A stretch of DNA of 64,000 nt, from contig NZ_JAQQKW010000004.1 in the NCBI RefSeq assembly GCF_028550395.1, forward strand, positions 248,001 to 312,000. Direction: 5' to 3'. A program made the position numbers and the translations under genes. This document shows, piece after piece, positions 42,490 to 51,521 of this stretch (position 1 is its first letter; each line of letters starts with the position of its first letter). The notes beneath the pieces are model-generated. The model did no database searches. It was given only the letters and a program-made list of their open reading frames with translations, and was not told the origin of the DNA. Source of the stretch: Asticcacaulis currens (GTDB lineage Bacteria > Pseudomonadota > Alphaproteobacteria > Caulobacterales > Caulobacteraceae).

Positions 42490-44910
42490 ATGTTCAGCGC
42501 CTTTCCTCGCGCCCTGCGCGCCACGACCTCCCTGTGGCCGCTCCTCCCGGCCGCCCTGTTGCTGGCACCGGTCGCTCAGGCCCATGCGGAGGTTCAGCCC
42601 GCAACTCAGGCTCAGCCGGCCTCCGATACGACGCAGGAAATCATCGTCACCGGCACCCGTGAAAAGGGCCGCACCAAGTATGAAAGCCTGACCCCCGTCG
42701 ACGTCATCTCGGCCAAGGCGGTTCAGGACGGCGCGTCGGCGGAACTGGCCGACAATCTGGCGCAGGTGATCCCGTCGCTTCAGGTGCTGAAGCTGCCGTC
42801 GTCGGATGGTTTGCAGTTCATCCGCCCGGCGCGTCTGCGCGGCCTGTCGTCGGATCAGACGCTGGTTCTCGTCAATGGCAAGCGCTTCCACCGTTCCGCC
42901 TTTCTGGGCCAGCGCGGCGCGCAAGGGGCCGATCTCAACAAGATTTCGTCCTTAAGCGTCGGTCGCGTCGAAGTGCTGCGCGACGGGGCCTCGGCTCAGT
43001 ATGGCTCAGACGCCATTGCCGGTGTGATCAATATCCAGCTCGATGAGCGTCCGGGTGTCAGCGCCTATGTGCAAGGCTCGCAGTATTATGAAGGCGACGG
43101 CGAAACCGTGCGCGCCGGTCTGAAGGCCGGGACGCGCTTTGACAAGGGCTTCCTCACCGCTTCTGTGGAGTGGGCTGACGCGAAAATGACCTCGCGCAGC
43201 CATCAGCGCGCCGATGCCCTGGCCTATCAGGCGGCCAATCCGGGCGTTGTCCTGCCCAACCCTGTCCAGCACTGGGGCGCGCCGGATACCAAGAGCTACA
43301 ATCTGGCGCTCAACGGTGCCTATGATCTCGGCTTTGCCGAAGCCTATGGCTTTGCCACGGCGGCCAAGGGCGAAGGCATCAACGACATCAACTGGCGTAT
43401 CCCGGTCGGCGGGGCCTTCACCATCACCCCCGCCTTCCCCGGCTGGGATCTGAAGTCGGTCTATCCGCTGGGCTTCACGCCGCGCGAACAGGCCAAGTAT
43501 CAGGACTATCAGGCCGTGGGCGGCGTGCGCCACACTGGCGAGGTCTTCACCTGGGACCTGTCGGCCTCGCTTGGTGAAAACGAAACCAAGTTCTACCTCT
43601 ATAACTCGATCAACGCCTCTCTGGGCCCGTCCTCGCCGTTCAACTTCTTCCTCGGCACCCAGACCCAGCGCGAAGTCACCCTCAATGCCGATGGCGTCTA
43701 TCGCCTCGATCTGGGCCTGAGCGAGCCGGTCAATATCGCCTTCGGGGCCGAGCACCGTAAGGAAACCTATAAGGTGGGTGCCGGCGACAAGGCTTCCTAC
43801 GCCGTCGGGCCGGGTGCCAAGAACGGTCTGGCCGTCGGGGCCAACGGCTTCCCCGGCTTCTCCGACCTTCAGGCCGGGGAGTGGTCGCAGGACAGCAACG
43901 CCGCCTACGTCGATGTCGAAGCCAGGCTGACGCCGGAATGGACGCTGGGCGGCGCGGTGCGCTACGAAGACTTCGACAGCTTCGGCAGCACCACCAATGG
44001 CAAGGTCTCGACCCGTTACGAGTTTACGCCCTATTTCGCCGCGCGGGGCTCATGGTCCACGGGCTTCCGTGCGCCGACACCGGGTCAGATCAACTCGCTG
44101 GCCGTGTCGCAGGGCCTAGACACGGTTACCCTGCAACTCTTCACCACAGGCCGCCTGTCGCCGCTCAACCCGATCGCCGTCAGCAAGGGTGCCAAGCCCC
44201 TGCAACCGGAAGAGTCGACCAACAAGAGCGCGGGCTTCGTCTGGCGCACCGATTTCGGCCTGTCGGGCTCGTTCGACATGTATCAGATCGAGGTGAGCAA
44301 CCGTCTGGGTCAATCGTCGCAGATCACCCTGACCCAGGCCGAAAAGGACGCGCTGGTGGCGCAGGGCTATCCGTCGGCCGCCAGCTTTACCTCGGTCTAC
44401 TGGTACACCAACGACTACAATACCCGCACCAAGGGTATCGACGTAGTGACCACCTATGTGCGTTCGCTGTGGGATGGCCGTCTGAACCTGACGCTCGCCT
44501 ATAACAACAACAAGACCCTGATCACCGGCGGGACGCTCAATGCCAACCCGACCACCAAGCGCGTCTTCGAAGAAGGCCTGCCGCAGAACAACGCCACCTT
44601 CACCGGTACCTTCCGCAAGGGGGCGTTCGAATATCAGGTGCGCGCACGTCACTACGGCGGCTGGACCGACTCGACCGGCAATTCGACCGGCGACATCTTC
44701 CAGCGCTTCGGCGCGATGAACTTCGTCGATGCCTCGGTGCAGTGGGATATGACGGACAAGCTGTCACTGAAGGTTTCGGCGGAAAACCTGTTCGATGCGT
44801 ACCCGGAAAAGGCCATCTTCCAGGCGTCGCGCGGTATCGAATATTCGCGTAACGCGCCTTACGACACCTACGGTGGCCAGTACTATGTGCGCCTGAACGC
44901 CAGGTTCTAA
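42490..44910 (+). CDS. TonB-dependent receptor
   Basis: The 806-residue protein has a signal peptide (to about residue 35, VAQAHA), a TonB box (QEIIVTGTREKGR), a plug with LADNLAQVIPSLQVLKLPSS, ARLRGLSSDQTLVLVNGKRF and VGRVEVLRDGASAQYGSDAI, and a barrel ending YYVRLNARF. GGGGA lies upstream of the ATG. It differs from the 929-residue receptor in length and plug. The gene follows the PhnZ-like gene by 107 bp on the same strand, and a terminator separates it from the exported aminotransferase gene. Uptake of a phosphonate-containing compound is a reasonable guess; no substrate can be read from the sequence. Confidence 0.93.
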   Translation: MFSAFPRALRATTSLWPLLPAALLLAPVAQAHAEVQPATQAQPASDTTQEIIVTGTREKGRTKYESLTPVDVISAKAVQDGASAELADNLAQVIPSLQVLKLPSSDGLQFIRPARLRGLSSDQTLVLVNGKRFHRSAFLGQRGAQGADLNKISSLSVGRVEVLRDGASAQYGSDAIAGVINIQLDERPGVSAYVQGSQYYEGDGETVRAGLKAGTRFDKGFLTASVEWADAKMTSRSHQRADALAYQAANPGVVLPNPVQHWGAPDTKSYNLALNGAYDLGFAEAYGFATAAKGEGINDINWRIPVGGAFTITPAFPGWDLKSVYPLGFTPREQAKYQDYQAVGGVRHTGEVFTWDLSASLGENETKFYLYNSINASLGPSSPFNFFLGTQTQREVTLNADGVYRLDLGLSEPVNIAFGAEHRKETYKVGAGDKASYAVGPGAKNGLAVGANGFPGFSDLQAGEWSQDSNAAYVDVEARLTPEWTLGGAVRYEDFDSFGSTTNGKVSTRYEFTPYFAARGSWSTGFRAPTPGQINSLAVSQGLDTVTLQLFTTGRLSPLNPIAVSKGAKPLQPEESTNKSAGFVWRTDFGLSGSFDMYQIEVSNRLGQSSQITLTQAEKDALVAQGYPSAASFTSVYWYTNDYNTRTKGIDVVTTYVRSLWDGRLNLTLAYNNNKTLITGGTLNANPTTKRVFEEGLPQNNATFTGTFRKGAFEYQVRARHYGGWTDSTGNSTGDIFQRFGAMNFVDASVQWDMTDKLSLKVSAENLFDAYPEKAIFQASRGIEYSRNAPYDTYGGQYYVRLNARF

Positions 44911-44931
44911 TTTTAAGATACAGTATCCCTC

Positions 44932-44960
44932 AAGGGACGGGTTTCGCGCCCGTCCCTTTT
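44932..44960 (+). terminator. Rho-independent terminator after the TonB receptor
   Basis: A 10-bp stem (AAGGGACGGG / CCCGTCCCTT, 7-nt loop) is followed by TTTTCTGTTTTT, 22 bp after the receptor stop and 21 bp before the aminotransferase start. The aminotransferase may therefore depend on read-through. Confidence 0.85.
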
Positions 44961-44980
44961 CTGTTTTTCAGGAGCCCGCC

Positions 44981-46240
44981 ATGCATCGCCGCCACCTTCT
45001 GAGCGCCGTCGGGGCGCTGCTGCCCGCCACCGCGGCCGCGCAATCGGCACCCCCTGCGCTGACACCACCCACAGGGGCACAGGACGAGGCGGGCTGGGCG
45101 CGGGTGGCTGAGGCCTTTCCGGCACGGCCGGAGGGGCTGATCAATCTCGAATACGGGGCCTTCGGTCAGATGCCGCGCGCCGTCGAAGCGGCCTTTTCCC
45201 GCTACACGGCGCAGGTCAATCAGGAAGGCGCGGCCTTTACGCGGCGGGGCTTTGTCCCCTATTATCTCAAACTGCGTCAGACGATCGCCACGGCCCTGAA
45301 CGCCGATGCGTCCGAAATCGCGCTCACGCGCAACGCCACCGAGGCGCTCCACGCCCTGATCAGCGGTTACAACCGCCTGAAACCCGGTGATGCGGTTTTG
45401 ATGGCCGACCATGATTACGATAGTATGCAGACGGCCATGCAGTGGTTGAAAGCGCGGCGCGGGGTTGAGGTCGTGCGCCTCGCCCTGCCCCATCCGGCCA
45501 CGTATCAAAACCTGATCGACACCTACGAACAGGCGCTGAAGACCCACCCTGCCATCCGAATGATGCTGCTCACCCATGTCGGCCACCGCAGCGGTCTGCG
45601 CCTGCCCGTGCGTGAGATCATCGCCATGGCGAAAGCGCGCGGTGTCGATGCGATCGTCGATAGCGCCCATGCCTGGGGCCAGAGCCCGGTCGATGTGCGC
45701 GCCGAAGGCTTTGAATTTGCAGGCTTCAACCTGCACAAATGGATCGGCGCACCCGTCGGCGTCGGCGCCCTGTTCATCCGCAAGGACCGGGTGGAGGCCA
45801 TTGACCCCTATATGGGCGAAAACGTCAATCCGCGCGATCCGGTTTCCGCCCGCGTCCATACGGGCACGGCCAATTTCGCCGCGCAAATGGCGGCCATCGA
45901 CGCCCTGGAGCTGCACACGAAGCTCGGCTCCGCGACGGTCGAAGCGCGCCTGCGCTATCTGCGCGACCTGTGGGCCGAACCGGCGCGCGCCCTGAAGACG
46001 ATCGACATACTGACGCCCGCAGATCCGCGCCTGCACATCGGCATTACGTCTTTGCGCCTGAAGGCCGATCCCTCCCCCGAAGCGCATACGGCTCTGACCA
46101 GGCGTCTGATGGAGGCACACGGCCTCTTCACCGTGACACGCACCGGTCTTGACGGCGGGGCCTGCGTGCGCGTCACGCCGGGCTATAGCTCGACCCCAGC
46201 CGATATGGCGAAGCTGCTGAGCGCGCTGCGCGCCCTCTGA
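44981..46240 (+). CDS. Exported class V aminotransferase-like PLP enzyme
   Basis: The 419-residue protein has a twin-arginine-like N-terminus (MHRRHLLSAVGALLPATAAA), then a class V fold: LINLEYGAFGQMPRAVEAAF, ALTRNATEALHALISGYNRL, the Asp/His region VDAIVDSAHAWGQSPVDV and the PLP-binding Lys in FAGFNLHKWIGAPVGVG. It is closest in style to isopenicillin-N-epimerase/cysteine-desulfurase-like proteins. Export of a PLP enzyme through Tat is unusual and would place it in the periplasm beside a TonB receptor. CAGGAG precedes the ATG. A role in amino-phosphonate or amino-compound processing is suggested by context only. Confidence 0.85.
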   Translation: MHRRHLLSAVGALLPATAAAQSAPPALTPPTGAQDEAGWARVAEAFPARPEGLINLEYGAFGQMPRAVEAAFSRYTAQVNQEGAAFTRRGFVPYYLKLRQTIATALNADASEIALTRNATEALHALISGYNRLKPGDAVLMADHDYDSMQTAMQWLKARRGVEVVRLALPHPATYQNLIDTYEQALKTHPAIRMMLLTHVGHRSGLRLPVREIIAMAKARGVDAIVDSAHAWGQSPVDVRAEGFEFAGFNLHKWIGAPVGVGALFIRKDRVEAIDPYMGENVNPRDPVSARVHTGTANFAAQMAAIDALELHTKLGSATVEARLRYLRDLWAEPARALKTIDILTPADPRLHIGITSLRLKADPSPEAHTALTRRLMEAHGLFTVTRTGLDGGACVRVTPGYSSTPADMAKLLSALRAL

Positions 46241-46337
46241 TACGCCGCCCACGCGCCGCAACGTCAAGTTTTAGTGGACAGACGGATGGGCTTGAGGCCT
46301 AATCGTGCAATCGTTGGCAAGAGTGAGGGGATGACAG

Positions 46338-46745
46338 ATGGGGCCCGATCCGCACAGTGCCGCTGCCGCGTGGCAGCACGCGCACCCGCTGACCATGGTG
46401 TTAATTTCCACTGTGATCTCGCTGATTGTGGTCAGCCTGATCGTGCTGATCCGCTGGGGCGTCAGCTATAAGGCGTGGGGCTTTCATCCGGAAGGCGCCG
46501 GCGGTTTCCTTAAGGACGAGTGTGTGCGCTGGGGCGCCATCCTGCTGCCCTATCTGGCGCTGTCGATCGGCTTCAAATTCTTTATCTACGACCTGCATCC
46601 GGAATGGAACCGCCCCGAAGTGTGGGCCGGATTTGTCGTCGTGGCTATTGTGGGCCGTCGTCTGCTGGCACGTCACCCCTTCATTAAGGCGATGGGCCGC
46701 CACATTGATCTGGCAAAGCAGCAGGCCAAGGGCGCAGCGAAATAG
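46338..46745 (+). CDS. Small inner-membrane protein of unknown function
   Basis: The 135-residue protein has a clear hydrophobic helix at residues 18-42 (LTMVLISTVISLIVVSLIVL) and probably two more at about 65-83 and 93-110. The C-terminus is basic and polar. GAGGGG lies 7 bp before the ATG. I recognise no family. It stands alone between the aminotransferase and an MCP, so context gives no clue. Confidence 0.7.
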   Translation: MGPDPHSAAAAWQHAHPLTMVLISTVISLIVVSLIVLIRWGVSYKAWGFHPEGAGGFLKDECVRWGAILLPYLALSIGFKFFIYDLHPEWNRPEVWAGFVVVAIVGRRLLARHPFIKAMGRHIDLAKQQAKGAAK

Positions 46746-46883
46746 TGACGGACACGCGGGCTTGACATCCATCTGGCGTCGTCCGTTTTTTTTAAGAACG
46801 CCCGCGCACAATTTATAGGTTTGTTAACGCGGTCCAGACAACGCTGTTACTCAACAATTACGCGTAACAGGGGCGTTGTTTAT

Positions 46884-48809
46884 ATGCGTTTCAGCCTGAT
46901 GAACCTACCGTTGGGGGGTAAGTTCTCCCTCATTGTTGTCGCAATGGCGTTGCCGCTGGGTCTGATGACGATCCTTTTCGTCAACAGTGAACGAGCAATG
47001 ATATCCTTTACCGAAGCGGAAAGAAGCGGGCTGGACTACATTAGGCCTGTCTGGCAGGGCCTCGCGACGGGCAGGCCCCTAAAGCTCGAGCCACCGATAG
47101 GTTTTCCGGCTACAGAGGATTTTACCGTTGCGCAAGCCGAAGCACAGCGGGATGGCGGAGAAACGGACCAGACCCGCGCCACTCTCATAACGCGTGCAGC
47201 CGATGCGAGTAACCTTACGCTCGATCCGGACGTAGATACCTACTATCTGCAGTCGAATGTAACGGTCGCCCTGCCCGCGCTTCTGGTTCTTAGCGACGAC
47301 CTGGAAAAGAGTGTGAATGGGGTTGAGCCCACTTCACGCGCCTCAAACCTCGTGACCTTCGAGATTGCAGGTGCCAAACTGGACTCCTCGCATGAGACGC
47401 TCCATTTAAACCTGGCATCGGCGCTTTCCGGTACAAAAAGCAAATCCTTGCCCGTCGCCCTGGCCGGGCCTTCCCAGAATCTTGACGCAGCGATGAGTGA
47501 TCTGTTGGCGGGCCGCCGCCTGATTGCCGACCAGCTGGCTTCTGGAAAAGGCGTCGATGCTGCAGGTAAATCCACGTTAAAGACAGCCCACCTTCGCCTG
47601 AAAGCGGCGATAGTTGAGATGTGGCGCACGAGCGCCGAGCAGCTTGACCATCTGTTGCTCGCCCGGATCCATGCGGTGTTTACCAAACTAATCACCGTGC
47701 TTGCGCTCGCAAGTATGATTGCTCTCGCCTCTGTGGGTCTGGCCGTTTACCTCGCCCGTAAAATGTCGTCTCAGCTCGTTTCATTATCCAGACTAATGGG
47801 CGAACTGGCCCAGGAAAACCTAAAATCTCACGTGCCGGTGACCGAGCAGCGAGATGAAATCGGGGCCATGGCCAAGGCTATCCTCGCCTTTAAGCAGGTT
47901 CTGATGGAGCGCAAAACCTTACAGGCCGAGCAGGAGGCCATGCGCGCCGCTCGCCAAGCGCGGCTGGAATATGAGCGCGGCCTGATTGATGCATTCAGAT
48001 CAAAAATGGCGGTCATGGCGAGTGATCTGGTCCGATCCTCAGAGGAGCTTTCCGAAGCGGCTCAGACCTTATCAGCCTCAGCAGAAGAAACCTCGCGGCA
48101 AGCCTCAGCCGTGAACGCAGCCGCGGGGTCTGCCTCTAGCAATGTCCAAACCGTTGCCGCCGCCACGGAAGAAATGAACGCAGCCGTCAGGGAAATCTCA
48201 AGTCAGGTGAAAGAAACCACGTCGGCCTCAACACGAGCTGCCGCAATTACTCAAAATAGTCAGCACGAGATCCGTGCACTGGCAACGGCGGCGTCAGGGA
48301 TTGGCGAGGTGGTGAACCTCATAAATCTGATAGCTAAGCAAACCAATCTTCTCGCCTTGAATGCCACGATCGAGTCGGCGCGTGCTGGAGAGGCCGGGCG
48401 CGGCTTTGCGGTTGTTGCCAGCGAAGTGAAAGCGCTGGCCAGTCAGACATCGGGGGCTACCGAAGATATCGCAAGGCGCATTCAGGAGATGCAGAACGCG
48501 ACGACCGCGTGCCTGGCCGCTATTGAAGAAATCGCCGCCAGGATCGGCGATGTTGCCGAGCGCAATGGATCGGTCGCGGCGGCTGTGGAACAACAGGGTA
48601 TGGCGACCAGTGAAATCGCCTCAAATACACACGACGCGGCAACCCGCACGCTCTCAGTCACCGAGAATATTTACGGTGTTGAAAGAGCCGCAGAGTCAAC
48701 GGGCGCGGCGTCAGTTCAATTGCTTGGCCTGGCTCAACATCTTACCGAGCAAGCCGGGACACTCGAGGCGGAATTTCAGTCCTTTGTCACGGCCCTATCC
48801 GCGGCCTGA
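46884..48809 (+). CDS. Methyl-accepting chemotaxis protein with large helical sensor
   Basis: I start at ATG 46884 (AGGGG 10 bp upstream), giving 641 residues. TM1 is at about 15-35, a periplasmic sensor of about 240 residues follows ([20 protein letters not shown], as in large helical-bundle sensors), then TM2 at about 278-300, HAMP ([20 protein letters not shown]) and the signalling domain with [20 protein letters not shown] at the tip. It is less like the other three MCPs than they are to each other and has no small partner gene. The ligand is unknown. Confidence 0.94.
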   Translation: MRFSLMNLPLGGKFSLIVVAMALPLGLMTILFVNSERAMISFTEAERSGLDYIRPVWQGLATGRPLKLEPPIGFPATEDFTVAQAEAQRDGGETDQTRATLITRAADASNLTLDPDVDTYYLQSNVTVALPALLVLSDDLEKSVNGVEPTSRASNLVTFEIAGAKLDSSHETLHLNLASALSGTKSKSLPVALAGPSQNLDAAMSDLLAGRRLIADQLASGKGVDAAGKSTLKTAHLRLKAAIVEMWRTSAEQLDHLLLARIHAVFTKLITVLALASMIALASVGLAVYLARKMSSQLVSLSRLMGELAQENLKSHVPVTEQRDEIGAMAKAILAFKQVLMERKTLQAEQEAMRAARQARLEYERGLIDAFRSKMAVMASDLVRSSEELSEAAQTLSASAEETSRQASAVNAAAGSASSNVQTVAAATEEMNAAVREISSQVKETTSASTRAAAITQNSQHEIRALATAASGIGEVVNLINLIAKQTNLLALNATIESARAGEAGRGFAVVASEVKALASQTSGATEDIARRIQEMQNATTACLAAIEEIAARIGDVAERNGSVAAAVEQQGMATSEIASNTHDAATRTLSVTENIYGVERAAESTGAASVQLLGLAQHLTEQAGTLEAEFQSFVTALSAA

Positions 48810-48940
48810 CCGTTTTCGTTTGGTCCATGCCAACGATCAGTGTCGCGTTCAACGGTAGCGGTGCCTTAATGCAGGATGACCCCAATTGGCCGTGGCATCT
48901 CACGTGATCACAAGTGCTGCCGGCCAGGAGGCGAGAGGCA

Positions 48941-50143
48941 TCATTTGAAAAAGTGGGGCACAAACCGCGACCGGTCATCGGTGATCAGATGATCGCTCTC
49001 GCGAATGCCCATGCCCACAGCCTCGCCATTGATGACCCAGCTTCCGATCAGCGCATAGCTTCCGGAGGCGGGGTCACGAAACAGATCGGCAAAGGCCTGA
49101 TAGACAAAGTCATTGTCCGCATAGTGGCCGTCCGTGCGCGCCGTCGCGTTCCCGCCGTCCGGCGCGAAAACCGATACATTCTGCCCCTCACGCCCCAGTG
49201 CCGGCTTGCACACAAAGGCCCGTCCGGCCGCGCGAAACGCCGCATCACTCACGCGCGTCTCCAGAAGATAGGGGCTGTCGGGATACATTTCCCACATCCT
49301 GGCCATCAGCAGCTTGTTGGCCAGAAGCATCTTCCACGCCGGCTCAAACAGACGGATGCTGTTTTTAAGGACCGCCTGAGTCAGGGGCGCGCCGTAGTCA
49401 TCGGCCAGCAGCCAGTCCCACGGGTAGAGCTTGAACAATAGACGGATGGGCCCATCGTTCTGATCGAGGAAGGTGCCGCCTTCGACCTCGCTGAAGCCGA
49501 TCTGATCAATAGGAACAAAACAGACCTCCAGTCCCGCCTCACGCGCCACACTTTCGATATAGGCCACGGTCCCCGTGTCTTCATCGTGCGGAAAGACGCA
49601 GGCCACGTGCAGCGGGGCCCCGCGTTGACGCACCCCCAGCAAGCCCGCATCACGCTCCGCCTTCAGCGTCTGCATGCGGTCAACCAGCGCGCGGTGGATG
49701 TCATTATACTGGTTCGTCGCGTCGGCCCCGGCGGTATCAGTGAGCCAGGTCCACTGCACGACCGCTCCCTCCAGCAGGCTGGTCGGCGTGTCGGCATTAT
49801 ATTCCAGCATCTTTGGCGGATGTACGCCGTCATAGGCGAGGTCGATACGGCCATAGATATCGCGCTCACGGGTCTGCCAGCTTCGCTCAATCAACGCGAT
49901 GGCCTCAGCCCCATAGCTATATTGGGCCAGCTCACCGCCTTCGATAATGGCCCCGACGGCAGACAGGGCCATGTCGTGACAGGCCTGCGTCGCCTCATGG
50001 AGCTGCTCGATCTCCGCTTCGGTGAAGCGATAGGCTGCGCCCTCATGCCAGTAGGGCACGCCATTGGCGGTATGCCACAGCATCCCTTCGGCTTCGACGC
50101 GCGCCTGCCAGTTGGCGCGCGGCGGGACCAGACAGCGTTCCAT
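48941..50143 (-). CDS. Glutathionylspermidine synthase-like ATP-grasp protein (YjfC/YgiC)
   Basis: The ATG at 50141-50143 starts a 400-residue protein, 16 bp after the DUF1190 stop. It matches the C-terminal synthetase half of glutathionylspermidine synthase: ANWQARVEAEGMLWHT, DGVHPPKMLEYNADTPTSLL, KLYPWDWLLADDYGAP, then FVCKPALGREGQNVSVFAPD. Like E. coli YgiC/YjfC it lacks the amidase domain, and those proteins do not make glutathionylspermidine. An ATP-dependent ligase role on an unknown peptide-like substrate is likely. It is the last gene of the three-gene operon. Confidence 0.9.
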   Translation of the reverse strand: MERCLVPPRANWQARVEAEGMLWHTANGVPYWHEGAAYRFTEAEIEQLHEATQACHDMALSAVGAIIEGGELAQYSYGAEAIALIERSWQTRERDIYGRIDLAYDGVHPPKMLEYNADTPTSLLEGAVVQWTWLTDTAGADATNQYNDIHRALVDRMQTLKAERDAGLLGVRQRGAPLHVACVFPHDEDTGTVAYIESVAREAGLEVCFVPIDQIGFSEVEGGTFLDQNDGPIRLLFKLYPWDWLLADDYGAPLTQAVLKNSIRLFEPAWKMLLANKLLMARMWEMYPDSPYLLETRVSDAAFRAAGRAFVCKPALGREGQNVSVFAPDGGNATARTDGHYADNDFVYQAFADLFRDPASGSYALIGSWVINGEAVGMGIRESDHLITDDRSRFVPHFFK

Positions 50144-50159
50144 GCGTGTTCCCGTTCGC

Positions 50160-50876
50160 TTAGCCGCAGCAACCGCCCCGGAAGCCCGACGACTTGCCAA
50201 AGCCCCCGCGCGAGGACGCGCGATAGCCGGTTTGCGTCTTCGCGGAGGTGCCGCGCGCCGCATAGCCGCGCCCGGACGGGTCGCGTTCGACCTCGATAGA
50301 TGAAGGCAATGCGCTGGGCGACGACACCCGATAGCCCATCGGGCGCAGGCCCCCGCCCCCATAGCTGGAGACATAGCCCTGTCTGTTGACATAGACCGGA
50401 TAGCCCCCGCCGCCGCCGTCGCGCTCACGCTCGCGGTCTCTGGCATAGGGGTCCGGTGACAGACGATTCATCGCATTGGACATCATGAAACCGGCCATCA
50501 GCGGCACGAACCAGTTGCCGCCGGACGGATTGGCGCGGCTTTCGCAGTGACCCACCCCGTATTCGGCTTCGCACTGCTGTTTGGCGGTGTAGCCCGGCTG
50601 CTGCCCCTGCCATTGCCACGCCTCGGCGAACGCGGTTTCGCAGCGCTTGTCATCAGCCTCCGCCGCCTTGCACGCATCGAGCGTCTTATAGACCTTCATC
50701 TGCTCGGTCACGGGTGCCGCGTCAGAGGTCTGAGTCGCCTCCGGTGCCTCACAGCCGCTCAGCATGGCCACAGCCGAAACGGTCGTCGCCAGTGTCGCCA
50801 GCCAGCGCGCCCTGCGACGGGTGAGGCGGGCCACATAGGCGGCCCTGTAGGCTTTGGTGGAATTATACCGGGTCAT
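50160..50876 (-). CDS. DUF1190 lipoprotein-like protein (YjfM/YgiB)
   Basis: Start at the ATG at 50874-50876, preceded by AGGGGA. The 238-residue protein has a basic N-terminus, a hydrophobic segment ending in a lipobox-like VAMLSGC at about residue 40, then the DUF1190 region (MKVYKTLDACKAAEADDKRC, QQCEAEYGVGHCESR) and a Gly/Arg/Ser-rich C-terminal third ending GFRGGCCG. It is probably anchored in the envelope. The gene order DUF350-DUF1190-ATP-grasp is that of E. coli yjfLMC. Confidence 0.88.
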   Translation of the reverse strand: MTRYNSTKAYRAAYVARLTRRRARWLATLATTVSAVAMLSGCEAPEATQTSDAAPVTEQMKVYKTLDACKAAEADDKRCETAFAEAWQWQGQQPGYTAKQQCEAEYGVGHCESRANPSGGNWFVPLMAGFMMSNAMNRLSPDPYARDRERERDGGGGGYPVYVNRQGYVSSYGGGGLRPMGYRVSSPSALPSSIEVERDPSGRGYAARGTSAKTQTGYRASSRGGFGKSSGFRGGCCG

Positions 50877-50892
50877 GGTCCTGTCCCCTGCC

Positions 50893-51315
50893 TCAGTACG
50901 ACAAGGCGGCGGCATTCAGCATCCCGACCACCAGACTGAGGGCCGACAGCGCCAGAGCTGCCGCGATGCCGCCCTTCTCGTTACCCGCCTCGGTCAGGCG
51001 GGCATAGAAGGTATTGCCGAAGAAACGAACCAGCAGGTGCAGGACGATCTGCGACACGATGCCGATGCCGCCCCACAGGATCATGTCGCCGGCCTCGAAG
51101 GTCGAATGGCCGACGGACTGAATCGGCAGGGCCAGAGCGAGGCTAACCGCCATGAAGTGGATGGCGACCGCGATATTGCCCTTGCGGATTTCTTCCAGCT
51201 CACGAATGGGCGTCACCCACAGATACACCGTAATGCCCACCAGCCAGACAAGGCTCCCCGTCCCCAGGAACAGGAGATAGGCCGGCAGATTGGCCAGTGA
51301 CTCGACGTTTATCAC
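50893..51315 (-). CDS. DUF350 inner-membrane protein (YjfL)
   Basis: The 140-residue protein begins with GTG at 51313-51315 after a strong GGGGGAA. It has four hydrophobic helices (about 10-32, 48-68, 75-97 and 112-136) and the DUF350 style EEIRKGNIAVAIHFMAVSLA. It is the first gene of the yjfLMC-like operon. The function is not known. Confidence 0.88.
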   Translation of the reverse strand: MINVESLANLPAYLLFLGTGSLVWLVGITVYLWVTPIRELEEIRKGNIAVAIHFMAVSLALALPIQSVGHSTFEAGDMILWGGIGIVSQIVLHLLVRFFGNTFYARLTEAGNEKGGIAAALALSALSLVVGMLNAAALSY

Positions 51316-51389
51316 TTGCGTTCCCCCTTTTGAGCGCCTTCCGAACCGTGTGCAACGGTTTCGGAATTAAAAGCGCGACAAACGAAAGG

Positions 51390-51432
51390 TTAGAGCGGAG
51401 TTTCGGTTCAATCTGAACGAAATCCGCTCTAA
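51390..51432. repeat. Long imperfect palindrome downstream of dabA
   Basis: TTAGAGCGGA (51390-51399) pairs with TCCGCTCTAA (51423-51432), and the inner TTTCGGTTCA pairs with TGAACGAAA, giving a stem of about 19 bp with a bulge. A second hairpin (CCGAACCGT / ACGGTTTCGG) lies at 51341-51364. Together they may end dabA transcription or be a dispersed palindromic repeat. No other copy is in this window. Confidence 0.6.
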
Positions 51433-51521
51433 TCCCTGCGCCGATCATAGAGGGCATTGCGCCAACTGTGAAACCCTCTTTGAGGGTGTTGCCGATTCTC
51501 CGGGGGAAACGGCCCTCCGCT

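Noticed and set aside
44930-46267. A 445-codon minus-strand open frame opposite the exported aminotransferase
   Set aside because: The plus strand encodes a clear PLP enzyme with a signal and ribosome binding site. The antisense frame has no recognisable motifs.
46765-46800. TTGACA at 46765 as a -35 box for the MCP at 46884
   Set aside because: No acceptable -10 element lies 16-18 bp downstream.
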